DNA of 64,000 bases, from positions 1 to 64,000 of the forward strand of contig NZ_BCST01000008.1 of NCBI RefSeq assembly GCF_001571005.1, written 5' to 3'. Source of the DNA: Herbiconiux solani NBRC 106740. Lineage in GTDB: Bacteria; Actinomycetota; Actinomycetes; Actinomycetales; Microbacteriaceae. Of this stretch, positions 1-8,300 are shown piece by piece. A program made the position numbers and the translations under genes. Below the pieces are notes generated by a model. The model worked only from the letters and a program-made list of their open reading frames with translations. It did no database searches and was not told the origin of the DNA. Position 1 is the stretch's first letter. Every line of letters begins with the position of its first letter.

Positions 1-58
1 GGCTGCGCCGGTCGCCGGCCCGGCTGCGCCGGTCGCCGGCCCGGCTGCGCCGGTCGCG
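1..58. repeat. 21-bp tandem repeat in coding sequence
   Basis: The unit GGCTGCGCCGGTCGCCGGCCC is repeated without interruption, two full copies and most of a third, and continues past the window edge. It encodes the PATGAAG heptapeptide of the secreted protein on the minus strand, so copy number changes would keep the frame. Confidence 0.85.
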
Positions 59-351
59 GGATCGGCCGTGTCGGTCGCCGGGCTGGTGGGGTCGAGCCCG
101 TCAGCGGCCGGCGCGGCGGCTTCGACCGTCTCGGCGAGGAGCTGGGATGCCAGGCGCTCGAGCACGGCGACCGGGTCGGTGGATGCGGGTCCGGCCGATG
201 CGGCACCGGCCGACGGGTTGGTCGCGGCGCTGGTCGTAGCGGGTGCCGCGGTGGCCGGGAGGGCGCCACCGGCGGCAAGCAGCGCCGTCGCCGCGACCAC
301 GGTCAGAGCGACGGAGACAAGCCGCGGCTTGGATCGAGGGGAACGGGACAT
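1..351 (-). CDS. Secreted repeat-rich protein, N-terminal part only
   Basis: The reading frame starts at an ATG at 351 on the minus strand, preceded by a GAAAGG ribosome-binding site, and runs off the window at base 1, so only about 117 residues are seen. The N-terminus has basic residues (MSRSPRSKPR), then a hydrophobic stretch (VSVALTVVVAATALLAAGG) and an Ala-rich cleavage region (LPATAAPA), which is a Sec signal peptide. What follows is Ala/Pro/Thr-rich and ends in a repeated PATGAAG heptapeptide. This looks like an exported wall-associated or linker-rich protein; the functional domain, if there is one, lies outside the window. Confidence 0.7.
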   Translation of the reverse strand, partial: MSRSPRSKPRLVSVALTVVAATALLAAGGALPATAAPATTSAATNPSAGAASAGPASTDPVAVLERLASQLLAETVEAAAPAADGLDPTSPATDTADPATGAAGPATGAAGPATGAA

Positions 352-477
352 GGAGGTGCCTTTCGTCGGTGTCTTCCGCCCCCGGGACCTGTCCGCGTAG
401 GAAGCATATACACATATGGCGTCCACGCCACACGTTTCCGAGCTTTTCTCACCCCACTCCCACCCCACCCCCGCCAC

Positions 478-775
478 CCGTCACAAACCGCCCCAAAACT
501 CGACGGGAAGGGCGGTTTCTGACGGTTCGCGCGGGCGGTCTGTGACGGCGCGCCCCGACCCCCACCCTCCCTGCGCTCGCCCCTCCCCTCGGCCCCCGCC
601 AGCCGTCACAAAACGCCCTAAAGCCCGGCAGGAAGGGCGGTTTGTGACGGCTCGCGGGAGGGGTAGGGCGGGGTGGGGTGGGGCGAGCGCGCACCCTCCC
701 GGCCCTCGTCCCCCCCTGCCCCGCCAGCCGTCACAAACCGCCCCTAAGGTCGGCGGGAAGGGCGGTTTGTGACGG
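478..775. repeat. Array of three 48-nt palindromic elements, 125-bp period
   Basis: Three copies (478-525, 603-650, 728-775) each have a 16-nt left arm (CCGTCACAAACCGCCC), a 16-nt loop and a 16-nt right arm (GGGCGGTTTGTGACGG). Start-to-start spacing is exactly 125 bp both times. The 77-nt spacers are very GC-rich and share only their ends (TCGCG just after the unit, CGCCAG just before it). Copy 2 has one arm substitution in the left arm and copy 1 one in the right arm. A fourth copy sits at 19458-19505. The array fills most of the 626-bp gap between divergently oriented genes; no ORF here looks real. This is a REP-like intergenic element; function unknown. Confidence 0.9.
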
Positions 776-977
776 CTCGCGGGAAAGGTGGGGTGGGGCG
801 GGGTGGGGGCGGGTAACGAGTGGGCAACGGGCGGGGGGAAGGTCGTGGCGGTGCGGGGATACGGGGGCGGGGGTGCGTATCCTGGGGCCGTCGCGGGGGC
901 GGCGCCGGGGGAACGGGCGCCGGTGAACGCCCGCGGGCCCACCGAACGCCGAGTTCCCCGCCCGCACGGAGCCCGCC

Positions 978-1871
978 ATGTCCACCCGCGACCGCCTCGA
1001 CCGCCGACCTCCCGGTCGCGCCCTCCGCACGATCGTGCTGGCTGCCGTCGGCACGGTGGTGATCGCAGCCCTGGTCGCAGCCGGGATCGCGCTGTTCGTG
1101 CTCCCGCCCGTGCTCGCCGAGACCCCTCGCGAACGCCTCACCTCCGCACAGCCCCTGACCGTGACCCGTACCGCCGAGGCCGTCACAGCTGCGACCTCCG
1201 CGACATCCAGTCCACCGTCGCCATCGGCTTCGAAACCCGATCCGAACCTGGTCTCGGCGTCGGTCACGCTCGATGCGGGCTGGGTGGTGATCGGGGTGGG
1301 ACCATTCCTCCCGGCCGACTCGGCCGCCGCCACCTCGCCCGACGGCGTCTACCGCGCCGACATCGAGCTCCTTCCGCCGGCGCCGACCTCCTCCGCGCCC
1401 TCCGCGAGCACGGACACAGCCGCGCCTCCGTCTCAAGCGCCCGCCTCGGGCCCGCCCGACGACCAGGCGCCCGGCGAGCAATCGATCGAAGTGACCGAGC
1501 CTCCGATCGACCAGGCCCTTCAGGAGCTGCTGGATGAGCGCGGGGTCGGGGCTGCCGTCGAGACGGCCGTGTGGAACGACGAGACGCTCAGCTCCGGCGT
1601 TCGGGTCCGGTACGCCGACCTGGTCGACGGCGACGACACGGTGACCGTCGCGATCGCGACGGGCCCAGCGAGCCTTGCGGGCGCCTCCGCTGAAGCCTCC
1701 GCGTCAGCTCCGATCACCGCCGCCGCGGAGTCCCGACTGGTCCTGTTGGCCCGCACCCCGACCGCGGTCGCCGCGGACTACCGCACCGTCACCGCCTCGC
1801 TGCTCGCCTCGGCCGTCTTCGCTTCGGGCTCGTCCACCTCGGTCCCCAGCGCTTCCGAGGACGAGTCATGA
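978..1871 (+). CDS. Membrane-anchored protein of unknown function
   Basis: 297 residues. One transmembrane segment near the N-terminus (about residues 18-43, TIVLAAVGTVVIAALVAAGIALFVL) follows a basic cytoplasmic stub, and the rest is predicted to be outside. The exterior has a Ser/Pro/Ala-rich linker at about residues 130-165. No family was recognised. It overlaps the next gene by 4 bases (ATGA), so the two are probably translated together; the partner is a polysaccharide deacetylase lipoprotein, which suggests a role at the cell envelope. That role is inference from position only. Confidence 0.75.
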   Translation: MSTRDRLDRRPPGRALRTIVLAAVGTVVIAALVAAGIALFVLPPVLAETPRERLTSAQPLTVTRTAEAVTAATSATSSPPSPSASKPDPNLVSASVTLDAGWVVIGVGPFLPADSAAATSPDGVYRADIELLPPAPTSSAPSASTDTAAPPSQAPASGPPDDQAPGEQSIEVTEPPIDQALQELLDERGVGAAVETAVWNDETLSSGVRVRYADLVDGDDTVTVAIATGPASLAGASAEASASAPITAAAESRLVLLARTPTAVAADYRTVTASLLASAVFASGSSTSVPSASEDES

Positions 1872-3622
1872 CGATCCGAGTCGGCGTCCGAACGGCCTGG
1901 CGTGGCCTCACGACCATGAGCATCGCAGTGATTGCGAGCGTGCTCGTGGGGTGCGCGAGCATCCCTCCCGCTCCCGAGTGGAGCCCGCCCGCCGCCGCGA
2001 CCCCTCTGCTCGCGGTCGGCGACGGCGCTCGGGATCCGAACGCCACCACCACCGACCAGCCTTCCACCGACCCACCCGCCACCACCGGCGACGAGAGCGA
2101 GAACGGGAACGAGAGCGAGAACGAGGGCGAGAGCGAGCCGGCGACCACCGTGTCCGCAGGGCCGCCCGCGCTCACCGGCACAGGGGTCGCCGGACTCGAC
2201 GTGCGCCTGCTGTACGCCGCCACGGAAGGTTCACCGGTCGCGGCACGGTGGGCGGAAATCCCGGGCAACCCGGCTTTCACGGGAATGATCCGCGGGCGGG
2301 TCGCCGACGCGATCGCCGCTCACGCGGGCTCGACCGGCATCCCGTACGCGCCCGCCGCCGACGCCCCCGCGATCACGCCCGAGAAGCGGGGCTGCGTGCC
2401 CGGCTCGAGCACACGTCCGGCGACCGAACTCATCGCCGACGCCGCCCTCACCCCGCCGGGCGGCGCTGCGAGCCTCACCGTCACCTGCGACCTCGTCGCC
2501 GCCGCGGGGAACGTCATGGTCGAGGCGCTCCGCATCACCACCGCGGTCGGCGGCCAGGTGACCTCCGACGAGACCACCGTGTACTACACCGAGACCTCGG
2601 GCGCTTTCGTCACCACGAGCGACACCTTCCTCACCGACGACGGTCTGCGCATCCTTCTCGCCGACAGCGTGCAGTCGCTCAAGGTCTCGGCCGGCGCCCT
2701 CGAACCCGCGATGCGCCAGAACCCGGCCGACTTCCCCGCCGACCAGCTGCGCACCCTCTTCTCACACCTGTCGTTCACGGCCGACGGATCCCTCCGCATC
2801 CATCTTCCCGACTCCTTCACGACCCCCGAGCTCGACGCGTTGGGCACCCTCGTGCGCCCCGAGCCGCTCTTCGTCACCGTGCCCGCGGCGACCGCGACGC
2901 CCCTGCTCAGCCCCGAGGCGCAGCAGATCCAGTCGGTGCTCGCCTCGGGCGCCCCGCTCACCCTCCCCGCCGCACCCCTCCGCGGCCAGGAATCCGTCGA
3001 CTGCACCTTCTTCGCCTGCGTCGCCGTGACCTTCGACGACGGCCTCGGTCAGTACACCTCCGGCGTGCTCGACGACCTCGACGCCCGGCGTGCGGCGGCC
3101 ACCTTCTTCGTGCAGGGCTATCGGGTCGGCCAGTCGCCGGCGGTGCTGCGACGGATGAACGACGAGGGTCACGAGATCGGCAACCACTCCTGGAACCACC
3201 CCGACCTCACCAAGCTCACCGACCCCGAGATCGCCGACCAGCTCCGGCGCACCAGCCAGGCGATCCGCGACGCGCTGGGCACCGGCACCGGCACCGGCCC
3301 CGGCACCATCCCCTCCACCTTCCGCCCGCCCTACGGCGCCGTCGACCCCCGCGTGCTCGCCCAGACCACGCTCCCCGCCATCCTCTGGAGCATCGACACC
3401 AACGACTGGCAGATCCCCGACGACGCGACCCTGCTCGACCGAGCGGTCACGAAGCCGGCGTCCGGCGCGATCATCCTGTTGCACGACGTGCACGAGAACA
3501 CCGCCCGCATGGTGCCCTCGATCGTCGACGGCCTGCAGGGCCGCGGCTTCACGCTCGTCACGGTGCAGCAGCTGCTCGGTGGCACCGTGCCCGCAGCGCA
3601 CACGACCACCCAGCACGGCTGA
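1868..3622 (+). CDS. Lipoprotein with NodB polysaccharide deacetylase domain
   Basis: 584 residues. The N-terminus has a lipobox (VLVGC) after a hydrophobic segment, so it is probably a lipoprotein. An Asp/Asn/Glu-Ser-rich linker follows (around residues 75-95), then a region resembling RsiV/DUF3298 domains (about 110-340), then a NodB homology domain (about 385-560). All carbohydrate esterase 4 motifs are visible: TFDDG near residue 387, HSWNHP near 439 (the metal-binding H-x3-H), RPPYG near 486, WSIDTNDW, and LHDVH near 536. The family removes N-acetyl groups from peptidoglycan or other cell-wall glycans. The DUF3298-NodB arrangement is known from Gram-positive PdaC-type enzymes. Start chosen at the ATG that overlaps the upstream stop. 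Confidence 0.9.
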   Translation: MTIRVGVRTAWRGLTTMSIAVIASVLVGCASIPPAPEWSPPAAATPLLAVGDGARDPNATTTDQPSTDPPATTGDESENGNESENEGESEPATTVSAGPPALTGTGVAGLDVRLLYAATEGSPVAARWAEIPGNPAFTGMIRGRVADAIAAHAGSTGIPYAPAADAPAITPEKRGCVPGSSTRPATELIADAALTPPGGAASLTVTCDLVAAAGNVMVEALRITTAVGGQVTSDETTVYYTETSGAFVTTSDTFLTDDGLRILLADSVQSLKVSAGALEPAMRQNPADFPADQLRTLFSHLSFTADGSLRIHLPDSFTTPELDALGTLVRPEPLFVTVPAATATPLLSPEAQQIQSVLASGAPLTLPAAPLRGQESVDCTFFACVAVTFDDGLGQYTSGVLDDLDARRAAATFFVQGYRVGQSPAVLRRMNDEGHEIGNHSWNHPDLTKLTDPEIADQLRRTSQAIRDALGTGTGTGPGTIPSTFRPPYGAVDPRVLAQTTLPAILWSIDTNDWQIPDDATLLDRAVTKPASGAIILLHDVHENTARMVPSIVDGLQGRGFTLVTVQQLLGGTVPAAHTTTQHG

Positions 3623-3678
3623 GCCGATCAGGCAGGAACCAGAGGGGTTGTGGCGCGATCGTCACAGCGCTAACGTAC

Positions 3679-3690
3679 AACCAAATGGTT
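3679..3690. promoter_or_regulatory. Probable ArsR autoregulatory operator
   Basis: AACCAAATGGTT is a near-perfect inverted repeat (10 of 12 positions) that covers the start codon of the ArsR gene, inside the wider GTACAACCAAATGGTTAC. ArsR-SRPBCC pairs commonly repress themselves through such a site. The operator role is inferred. Confidence 0.45.
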
Positions 3691-4068
3691 ACACGACTCA
3701 GCGACGACGAGACGGATGCGGTCTTCCGCGCCCTCGCCGACCCGACCAGGCGCGACATCCTGCGTCGGGCGATCCGGCAGGAGCAGTCGATCTCGGCCCT
3801 CGCCGAGCGCTACGAGATGAGCTTCGCGGCGGTGCAGAAGCACGTCGCCGTGCTCGAACGCGCCGCCATCATCGAGAAGCAACGGCGCGGGAAGGAGCAG
3901 ATCGTGCGCGCACGACTCGAGACCCTCGCCCGGGCGACCGAGCTGCTCGGCGAGTTCGAGGCGCTCTGGCGCGAGCGCACCCTCCGCATCGAGGAGCTCC
4001 TGGCCGACCCTGCCGACCCCGCATCCGAGACCACCCCCACCCGCCCCACAGAGAAAGGACACCCCTGA
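3685..4068 (+). CDS. ArsR-family winged-helix regulator
   Basis: 127 residues. The core VFRALADPTRRDILRRA and the recognition helix region (SFAAVQKHVAVLERAAII) are typical of the ArsR subfamily that is paired with SRPBCC (AHSA1-like) proteins. No metal-binding CxC motif is present, so it does not look like a metal sensor. The stop codon overlaps the start of the SRPBCC gene (TGATG), so both are made from one transcript. The first ATG with the operator-like palindrome on it was taken as start. It probably represses its own operon. Confidence 0.9.
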   Translation: MVTRLSDDETDAVFRALADPTRRDILRRAIRQEQSISALAERYEMSFAAVQKHVAVLERAAIIEKQRRGKEQIVRARLETLARATELLGEFEALWRERTLRIEELLADPADPASETTPTRPTEKGHP

Positions 4069-4589
4069 TGACCGTCATCAGCTCCGAGAAGGATCCCGAG
4101 GCCCTCACCCTCACCTTCGTCGCCGAATTCAACGCCCCCGTCGACCGCGTCTGGCAGATCTGGGAGGATCCCCGTCAGCTCGAGCGCTGGTGGGGCCCGC
4201 CCGGCTGGCCCGCGACGTTCGACGCGCACGACGTCACGCCCGGCGGCCGCGCGAGCTATTACATGACCGGCCCCGAGGGTGAGAAGGCACCCGGCTGGTG
4301 GCACTTCACCGAGGTCGACGCCCCGACCCGACTGGCCTTCGACGACGGCTTCGCGAACGAGAACGGCGAGCCGGACGAGTCGATGCCGGTGACCAAGATC
4401 GCCGTGACCCTCGAGCCGGCGGGTTCCGACGCATCCGGGACCGGCGCCGCCGACGGCTCAGCCCGCACGCGGATGACCACCGTCAACACCTTCGAGTCCC
4501 TCGAGCAGCTCGAACAGCTGGTCGCGATGGGCATGGAGGACGGGATGCGCCTCGCCATGGCCCAGATCGACGAACTGCTGGCCGCCTGA
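4068..4589 (+). CDS. SRPBCC (AHSA1/START-like) domain protein
   Basis: 173 residues, one complete SRPBCC fold. The family hallmarks are visible: FNAPVDRVWQIWEDPRQLERWWGP near the N-terminus, GGRASYYMTGP in the middle and a long C-terminal helix (MGMEDGMRLAMAQIDELL). Proteins of this type bind hydrophobic ligands in a deep pocket; the ligand cannot be told from sequence. It is translationally coupled to the upstream ArsR regulator. A short Gly/Ala/Ser insert (around residue 125-135) is not usual in the family and looks like one of the many low-complexity inserts of this genome. Confidence 0.9.
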   Translation: MTVISSEKDPEALTLTFVAEFNAPVDRVWQIWEDPRQLERWWGPPGWPATFDAHDVTPGGRASYYMTGPEGEKAPGWWHFTEVDAPTRLAFDDGFANENGEPDESMPVTKIAVTLEPAGSDASGTGAADGSARTRMTTVNTFESLEQLEQLVAMGMEDGMRLAMAQIDELLAA

Positions 4590-4594
4590 CCCCT

Positions 4595-4639
4595 GCCGCT
4601 CTGTTCCAGCCGCCGTCGCGAAGCGGTCGGAACAGCGGC
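4595..4639 (+). terminator. Hairpin after the ArsR-SRPBCC operon
   Basis: GCCGCTCTGTTCC pairs with GGAACAGCGGC across a 21-nt loop, with one bulged base. It lies just after the SRPBCC stop and before the convergent TetR gene. There is no T-run, as is common for high-GC actinobacterial terminators. Confidence 0.5.
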
Positions 4640-4689
4640 GGGAGCCGGGCAGCCCGGCGCGCCCGGATCCGGGGCAGAGCCCGACCACC

Positions 4690-5283
4690 TCAGGACAGGC
4701 GGGCGAGCCCCGCGCTGTAGGAGTCGGCGATCGCCGCCATCCGCTCCACCGGCGCACCGAGCCGGCTGAGCTGGATGATGCCCTGCGAGATCATCACGAT
4801 CTCGGCCGCGAGAACCTCGACCGAGACACCCGAGGTGTCGAGATCGCCGTCCTGCTCGGACTGGCGCAGCCGTTCGGCGACCGCCAGTTCCATGGCCGCG
4901 TTCGTGAGCGCGATCAGCTCGCGCACCCGCGGTTCGCGGTCTCCGAACTCGCTCAGGCTGTTGAGCATCAGGCAGCCGCGGCGGCCGGGCTGGCTGGCGC
5001 AGTCGTCGATGATCACGTCGAGGAAGTGACGGGTCGCGACCGCGGGGAGCCCCTCGACGGACATCGCATCCCGGACCGTCTCGACCCGGGAGCGGCAGTA
5101 CGCCTCGAGCACCTGGTAGAACAGCTCGAACTTGCTGCCGTAGGCCCCGTAGATGCTGCCGTTGCCGACACCGGTCACGGCCGAGATGTCGCCGATCGAG
5201 GTACCGCCGAAGCCGTGCGACCAGAAGGCATCGAGAGCCGACGCCTGAAGCGCCGTCTCGTCGAACTCCCGTGTGCGCGCCAT
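4690..5283 (-). CDS. TetR/AcrR-family transcriptional regulator
   Basis: 197 residues from the ATG at 5283 (MARTREFDE); a GTG two codons upstream is also possible, and neither has a clear Shine-Dalgarno. The N-terminal helix-turn-helix is clear: ALDAFWSHGFGGTSIGDISAVTGVGNGSIYGAYGSK. The C-terminal half (RRGCLMLNSLSEFGDREPRVREL) resembles the TetR_C domain found in AcrR/ComR-like repressors. The neighbours give no obvious target: pabB lies upstream on the same strand, only 34 bases away. Confidence 0.9.
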   Translation of the reverse strand: MARTREFDETALQASALDAFWSHGFGGTSIGDISAVTGVGNGSIYGAYGSKFELFYQVLEAYCRSRVETVRDAMSVEGLPAVATRHFLDVIIDDCASQPGRRGCLMLNSLSEFGDREPRVRELIALTNAAMELAVAERLRQSEQDGDLDTSGVSVEVLAAEIVMISQGIIQLSRLGAPVERMAAIADSYSAGLARLS

Positions 5284-5317
5284 ATCCACATGCTACCAAC
5301 AGGGGCCGGACGGGCCG

Positions 5318-6748
5318 TCAGACCAGCGCCTCGAGCATCGCGCGCGCCTTCAGCAGCACCTCGTCGTACTCCTCGTCCGGATCCGAGAGCGCCGTCACTC
5401 CCCCGCCGACCCCGATGCGGGCGACTCCGCCCCCGACGCCGCCCCCCTCGAGCACGATCGACCGGATCGTCATGGCCAGCTCGGCCCGCCCGTCGGCCCC
5501 GATGAACCCGAACGCCCCCGAGTAGACGCCCCTCGCCCGCCCCTCCAGCCGGTCGAGGATCTCGACGGCACTCCGCTTCGGCGCCCCCGTCATCGACCCC
5601 GCCGGGAACGCCGCCCGCAGCACCTCCGCCACCCCCATACCGTCGGCGAGCCGCGCCCGCACCGTGCTCACGAGCTGATGCACCTGCCGCACGCTCTCGA
5701 CCTCGAGCAGCGCGGTCACCTCGACCGACCCCGGCCGCGCGACCCGGGCGAGATCGTTGCGCATCAGGTCGACGATCATCGTGTTCTCGGCCCGCTCCTT
5801 GGGGCTCTCGGCCAGCTCGTCGCGCAGCTGCCGATCGCGCAGCGGGTCGGATGAACGGGGCCGGGTCCCCTTCACCGGCCGCGTCGCGACACCGCCGCGT
5901 CCGTCGAGCTCGAGGAAGCTCTCGGGCGAGGAGCTGATCAGGCCGACTCCCCCGATGCGGATCAGGCCGCCGTGCCGCGTGGGGGCGAGGGCGCGCAGGC
6001 GGAGGAAGACGTCGAGCGGCTCCTGGCGGACGCCGTCGACCACGACCTCGGTCGTGAGGTTGAGCACGTAGGCGTCGCCGCGGCGGATCGATTCCTGGCA
6101 GGCCCGCACCTTGGCGAGGTAGGCGTCTCGGTCGTCGCGCCAGACCGGGTCGGATGCACGGGGCGGGGATGCGGGGGCGGGCTCGGCTTGCGCGCCAGCG
6201 CCAGCGCCCGCGCCCGCGTCGGTGTCCGTGTCTGTGTCTGTGTCCGCGTCCGCGCCCCCGCTGTTCCCGAGCCGCTCGAGCACGAGATCCCGCCACTGGC
6301 CGAGCGCGCCGTCCCAGCCCTCGCCCTGCGCGACCAGGAGCATCCGGCCGTCGGGCGCGACCGCCACCGCCCGGTCGACGCGGAGGAACGCGGCGGGCGC
6401 ATCCGCTTCTGTCCCGCCGGATGCCGCCGACGTCACCGGCGCCCCCATCGTCTCAGCCGTGAGTCCGTACTCGAGCCAGCCCACGAGCCCCGGGCGCCAC
6501 GCCAGACCGTCGAGGGCGTCGGATTCGTCCACCGGCAAAGGCGTCACCGCGTTTCCGAGCCAGGCCTCGAGCGCGGGAAGAGCAGGATCGGCCGCACTCC
6601 ATCGGATCCCCGCCCCGAACACCGACCACCCCGCGTGGTCGTCGAGCCAGAACACGTCGTCGTCGTAGCCGTGCACCGCGGCGAAGGCCCGGTCGATCGG
6701 GAGCGTCAGCGCCTCCGGCACGGCGTGGACGAGGAGCCGGGGTGCCAT
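5318..6748 (-). CDS. pabB: Aminodeoxychorismate synthase component I
   Basis: 476 residues from the ATG at 6748. It joins ammonia (from glutamine via a PabA partner) to chorismate, giving 4-amino-4-deoxychorismate for folate synthesis. The chorismate-binding domain is complete: SSSPESFLELDG, the TRPVKGTRPR segment, PKERAENTMIVDLMRNDL near residue 320, GSMTGAPK near 381 and GVYSGAFGFIGADG. A run of Asp-Thr and Ala-Gly dipeptides (about residues 164-195), encoded by a GTGTCT-like microsatellite, interrupts the link between the N-terminal and catalytic halves. No pabA or pabC is next to it. Anthranilate synthase (TrpE) is less likely because the TrpE-specific N-terminal regulatory region is not seen. 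Confidence 0.9.
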   Translation of the reverse strand: MAPRLLVHAVPEALTLPIDRAFAAVHGYDDDVFWLDDHAGWSVFGAGIRWSAADPALPALEAWLGNAVTPLPVDESDALDGLAWRPGLVGWLEYGLTAETMGAPVTSAASGGTEADAPAAFLRVDRAVAVAPDGRMLLVAQGEGWDGALGQWRDLVLERLGNSGGADADTDTDTDTDAGAGAGAGAQAEPAPASPPRASDPVWRDDRDAYLAKVRACQESIRRGDAYVLNLTTEVVVDGVRQEPLDVFLRLRALAPTRHGGLIRIGGVGLISSSPESFLELDGRGGVATRPVKGTRPRSSDPLRDRQLRDELAESPKERAENTMIVDLMRNDLARVARPGSVEVTALLEVESVRQVHQLVSTVRARLADGMGVAEVLRAAFPAGSMTGAPKRSAVEILDRLEGRARGVYSGAFGFIGADGRAELAMTIRSIVLEGGGVGGGVARIGVGGGVTALSDPDEEYDEVLLKARAMLEALV

Positions 6749-6852
6749 GGCCCTGATTCTATTGAGCGCATGGTGGCCCTCGGACGCTTTGTGGTGGATG
6801 GTGGAACCAGACACCCGATCCTCCGCCCGGGCGTCGGAAAGGAAGCGCCACC

Positions 6853-7098
6853 ATGGCCAAGAAGGACTTAGAGAAGGTCGGCTTCGACCCGATCGAATTC
6901 GCGCACGATCTCGGCATCCAGAGCAAGCACGCCTACCTGGCCGGCTTCGCCTCCGTCGTGATCTCGCTCATCGCGTGGCTCGCCTCGCGAGGCAAGAAGA
7001 ACCACGACAAGGCGCAGTCCGACCGCTGGGGCATCTTCATCGGACACTGGGCACCCACCTTCTTCGCGATCGGCATCGCGCTGAAGCAGGAGGAGTAG
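6853..7098 (+). CDS. Small membrane protein, unknown function
   Basis: 81 residues with a good ribosome-binding site (GGAAAGGAAGC). There are two hydrophobic segments (about residues 25-44, AYLAGFASVVISLIAWLA, and 61-76, WGIFIGHWAPTFFAIGIAL) joined by a basic loop (RGKKNHDK). Proteins of this type are common in Microbacteriaceae without an assigned role. It stands alone between pabB (divergent) and the glutamine amidotransferase (convergent). Confidence 0.8.
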   Translation: MAKKDLEKVGFDPIEFAHDLGIQSKHAYLAGFASVVISLIAWLASRGKKNHDKAQSDRWGIFIGHWAPTFFAIGIALKQEE

Positions 7099-7225
7099 GC
7101 CCACTGCCCACAGAGTCGCCGTGGCGTCCGTCCCCTTCCCAGCCGGCCGGACGTCACGGCTTTTCTGTGCCCGGACGCGTTTGCGGCGCGGGCGGGCTCT
7201 CGCCTGCCGCTCAGCGGTCGCCCGC

Positions 7226-8059
7226 TCAGCGCAGGAACGCCTCTTCGCGGTACCCGCCCGCATCCGCGATCACGACCGTCGACTCGGGAACTTCGATGAA
7301 CGCGCCCGGCAGGTCGGTGAGGGGTTCGGAGACGATCACCTTCGCCCCCGCGCCGAAGATGCGCAGCCGCTCGATGTCGGGGTAGGTCGCCTGCAGGGTG
7401 GGCATGTCCTCGGAGTAGAACAGCGTGCGCGACTCGTGCGCGGTCGAGTAGCGGAAGGCCCAGACCGTCGTGCCGTCGCTGACCGCGAACGTGCCCTGCA
7501 CCGGGTTCGGCACGCTCAGGGCCTCCCCGATCCGCTCGATCTCGCGGATCGCCCGCCCCATCGCTCCGATCGGGTCAGCCGTGAGCCCGAGGGTCAGCGC
7601 GAGATTGAACAGCGCCTCGGAGTCGGTCGTGCCCTTGATCGAGGTGAACAGTGCCGGATCGATCTCGAGCAGCACGTCGCGCTTGATGGTGTTCCACTGC
7701 GCCAACGCTCCGTTGTGCATGAACAGCCAGTTCTCGTGCCGGAACGGATGGCAGTTGGTCTGCTGGATGGGCGGCCCGCTCGCCGCCCGCACGTGCGCGA
7801 AGAACAGCGGCGTCGAGACGGCATGGGCGATCTCGGCGAGGTTCTCGTCGAACCAGGCGGGCTCGATGCTGCGGAACAGCGCCGGCGCCGAGCCCGGCAC
7901 CGCGTCGCGCCCGTACCAGCCGAGCCCGAATCCGTCGCCGTTGACAGTCTCCTTGCCGAGCGGCGAGTTGAGCGACTGGGCGACGAGCGAGTGCGGGGTG
8001 TCGAGGATGACGGTCGACGGATGCAGCGCCTCGCCCGTGTAGGCCACCCACCGGCACAT
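7226..8059 (-). CDS. Class II glutamine amidotransferase
   Basis: 277 residues starting MCRWVAYTG. The start at 8059 was chosen because the family needs cysteine at position 2, which becomes the N-terminal nucleophile after Met removal. Further family motifs are NGDGFGLGWYG, FFAHVRAASG, TNCHPF and FMHNGAL (glutamine binding and the oxyanion hole). The enzyme would release ammonia from glutamine; the acceptor is not shown. It resembles the YafJ/EgtC-like single-domain group. No ergothioneine genes (egtB, egtD) are nearby, so an EgtC assignment is not supported. Confidence 0.9.
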   Translation of the reverse strand: MCRWVAYTGEALHPSTVILDTPHSLVAQSLNSPLGKETVNGDGFGLGWYGRDAVPGSAPALFRSIEPAWFDENLAEIAHAVSTPLFFAHVRAASGPPIQQTNCHPFRHENWLFMHNGALAQWNTIKRDVLLEIDPALFTSIKGTTDSEALFNLALTLGLTADPIGAMGRAIREIERIGEALSVPNPVQGTFAVSDGTTVWAFRYSTAHESRTLFYSEDMPTLQATYPDIERLRIFGAGAKVIVSEPLTDLPGAFIEVPESTVVIADAGGYREEAFLR

Positions 8060-8300
8060 CCCCACCACCTCCGCCGCATCGCGTGTCCCTGACCCTAGGC
8101 CTCTCCGGCCGCCGTGTCAGCCGTGCCGGCCGAAGTCGGCGGCGACCGTGGCGCGGTGTTCGGCTCGGCGCTCTGCCTCTTTGAGAGTGCCGAGCACCCG
8201 ACCCGCTCAGCGCCCCACCCCTCCGGGGAGCGACTAGCGTCGAAGGGTGACCGCGGCGGCTTCCCGCCCGCCGGTCGGCCCGTAACAAGGAGACCTCCCG

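Noticed and set aside
478-775. CRISPR array for the three equal-spaced palindromes
   Set aside because: Three 48-nt repeats with 77-nt GC-rich spacers, imperfect repeats and no cas genes do not fit CRISPR.
7226-8059. EgtC of ergothioneine biosynthesis
   Set aside because: The fold fits, but no egtA, egtB, egtD or egtE gene is nearby, so only the general amidotransferase name is kept.
8090-8300. IdeR/DtxR iron box upstream of the siderophore-interacting gene
   Set aside because: No TTAGGTTAGGCTAACCTAA-like 19-mer was found; CCTAGG alone is not enough.
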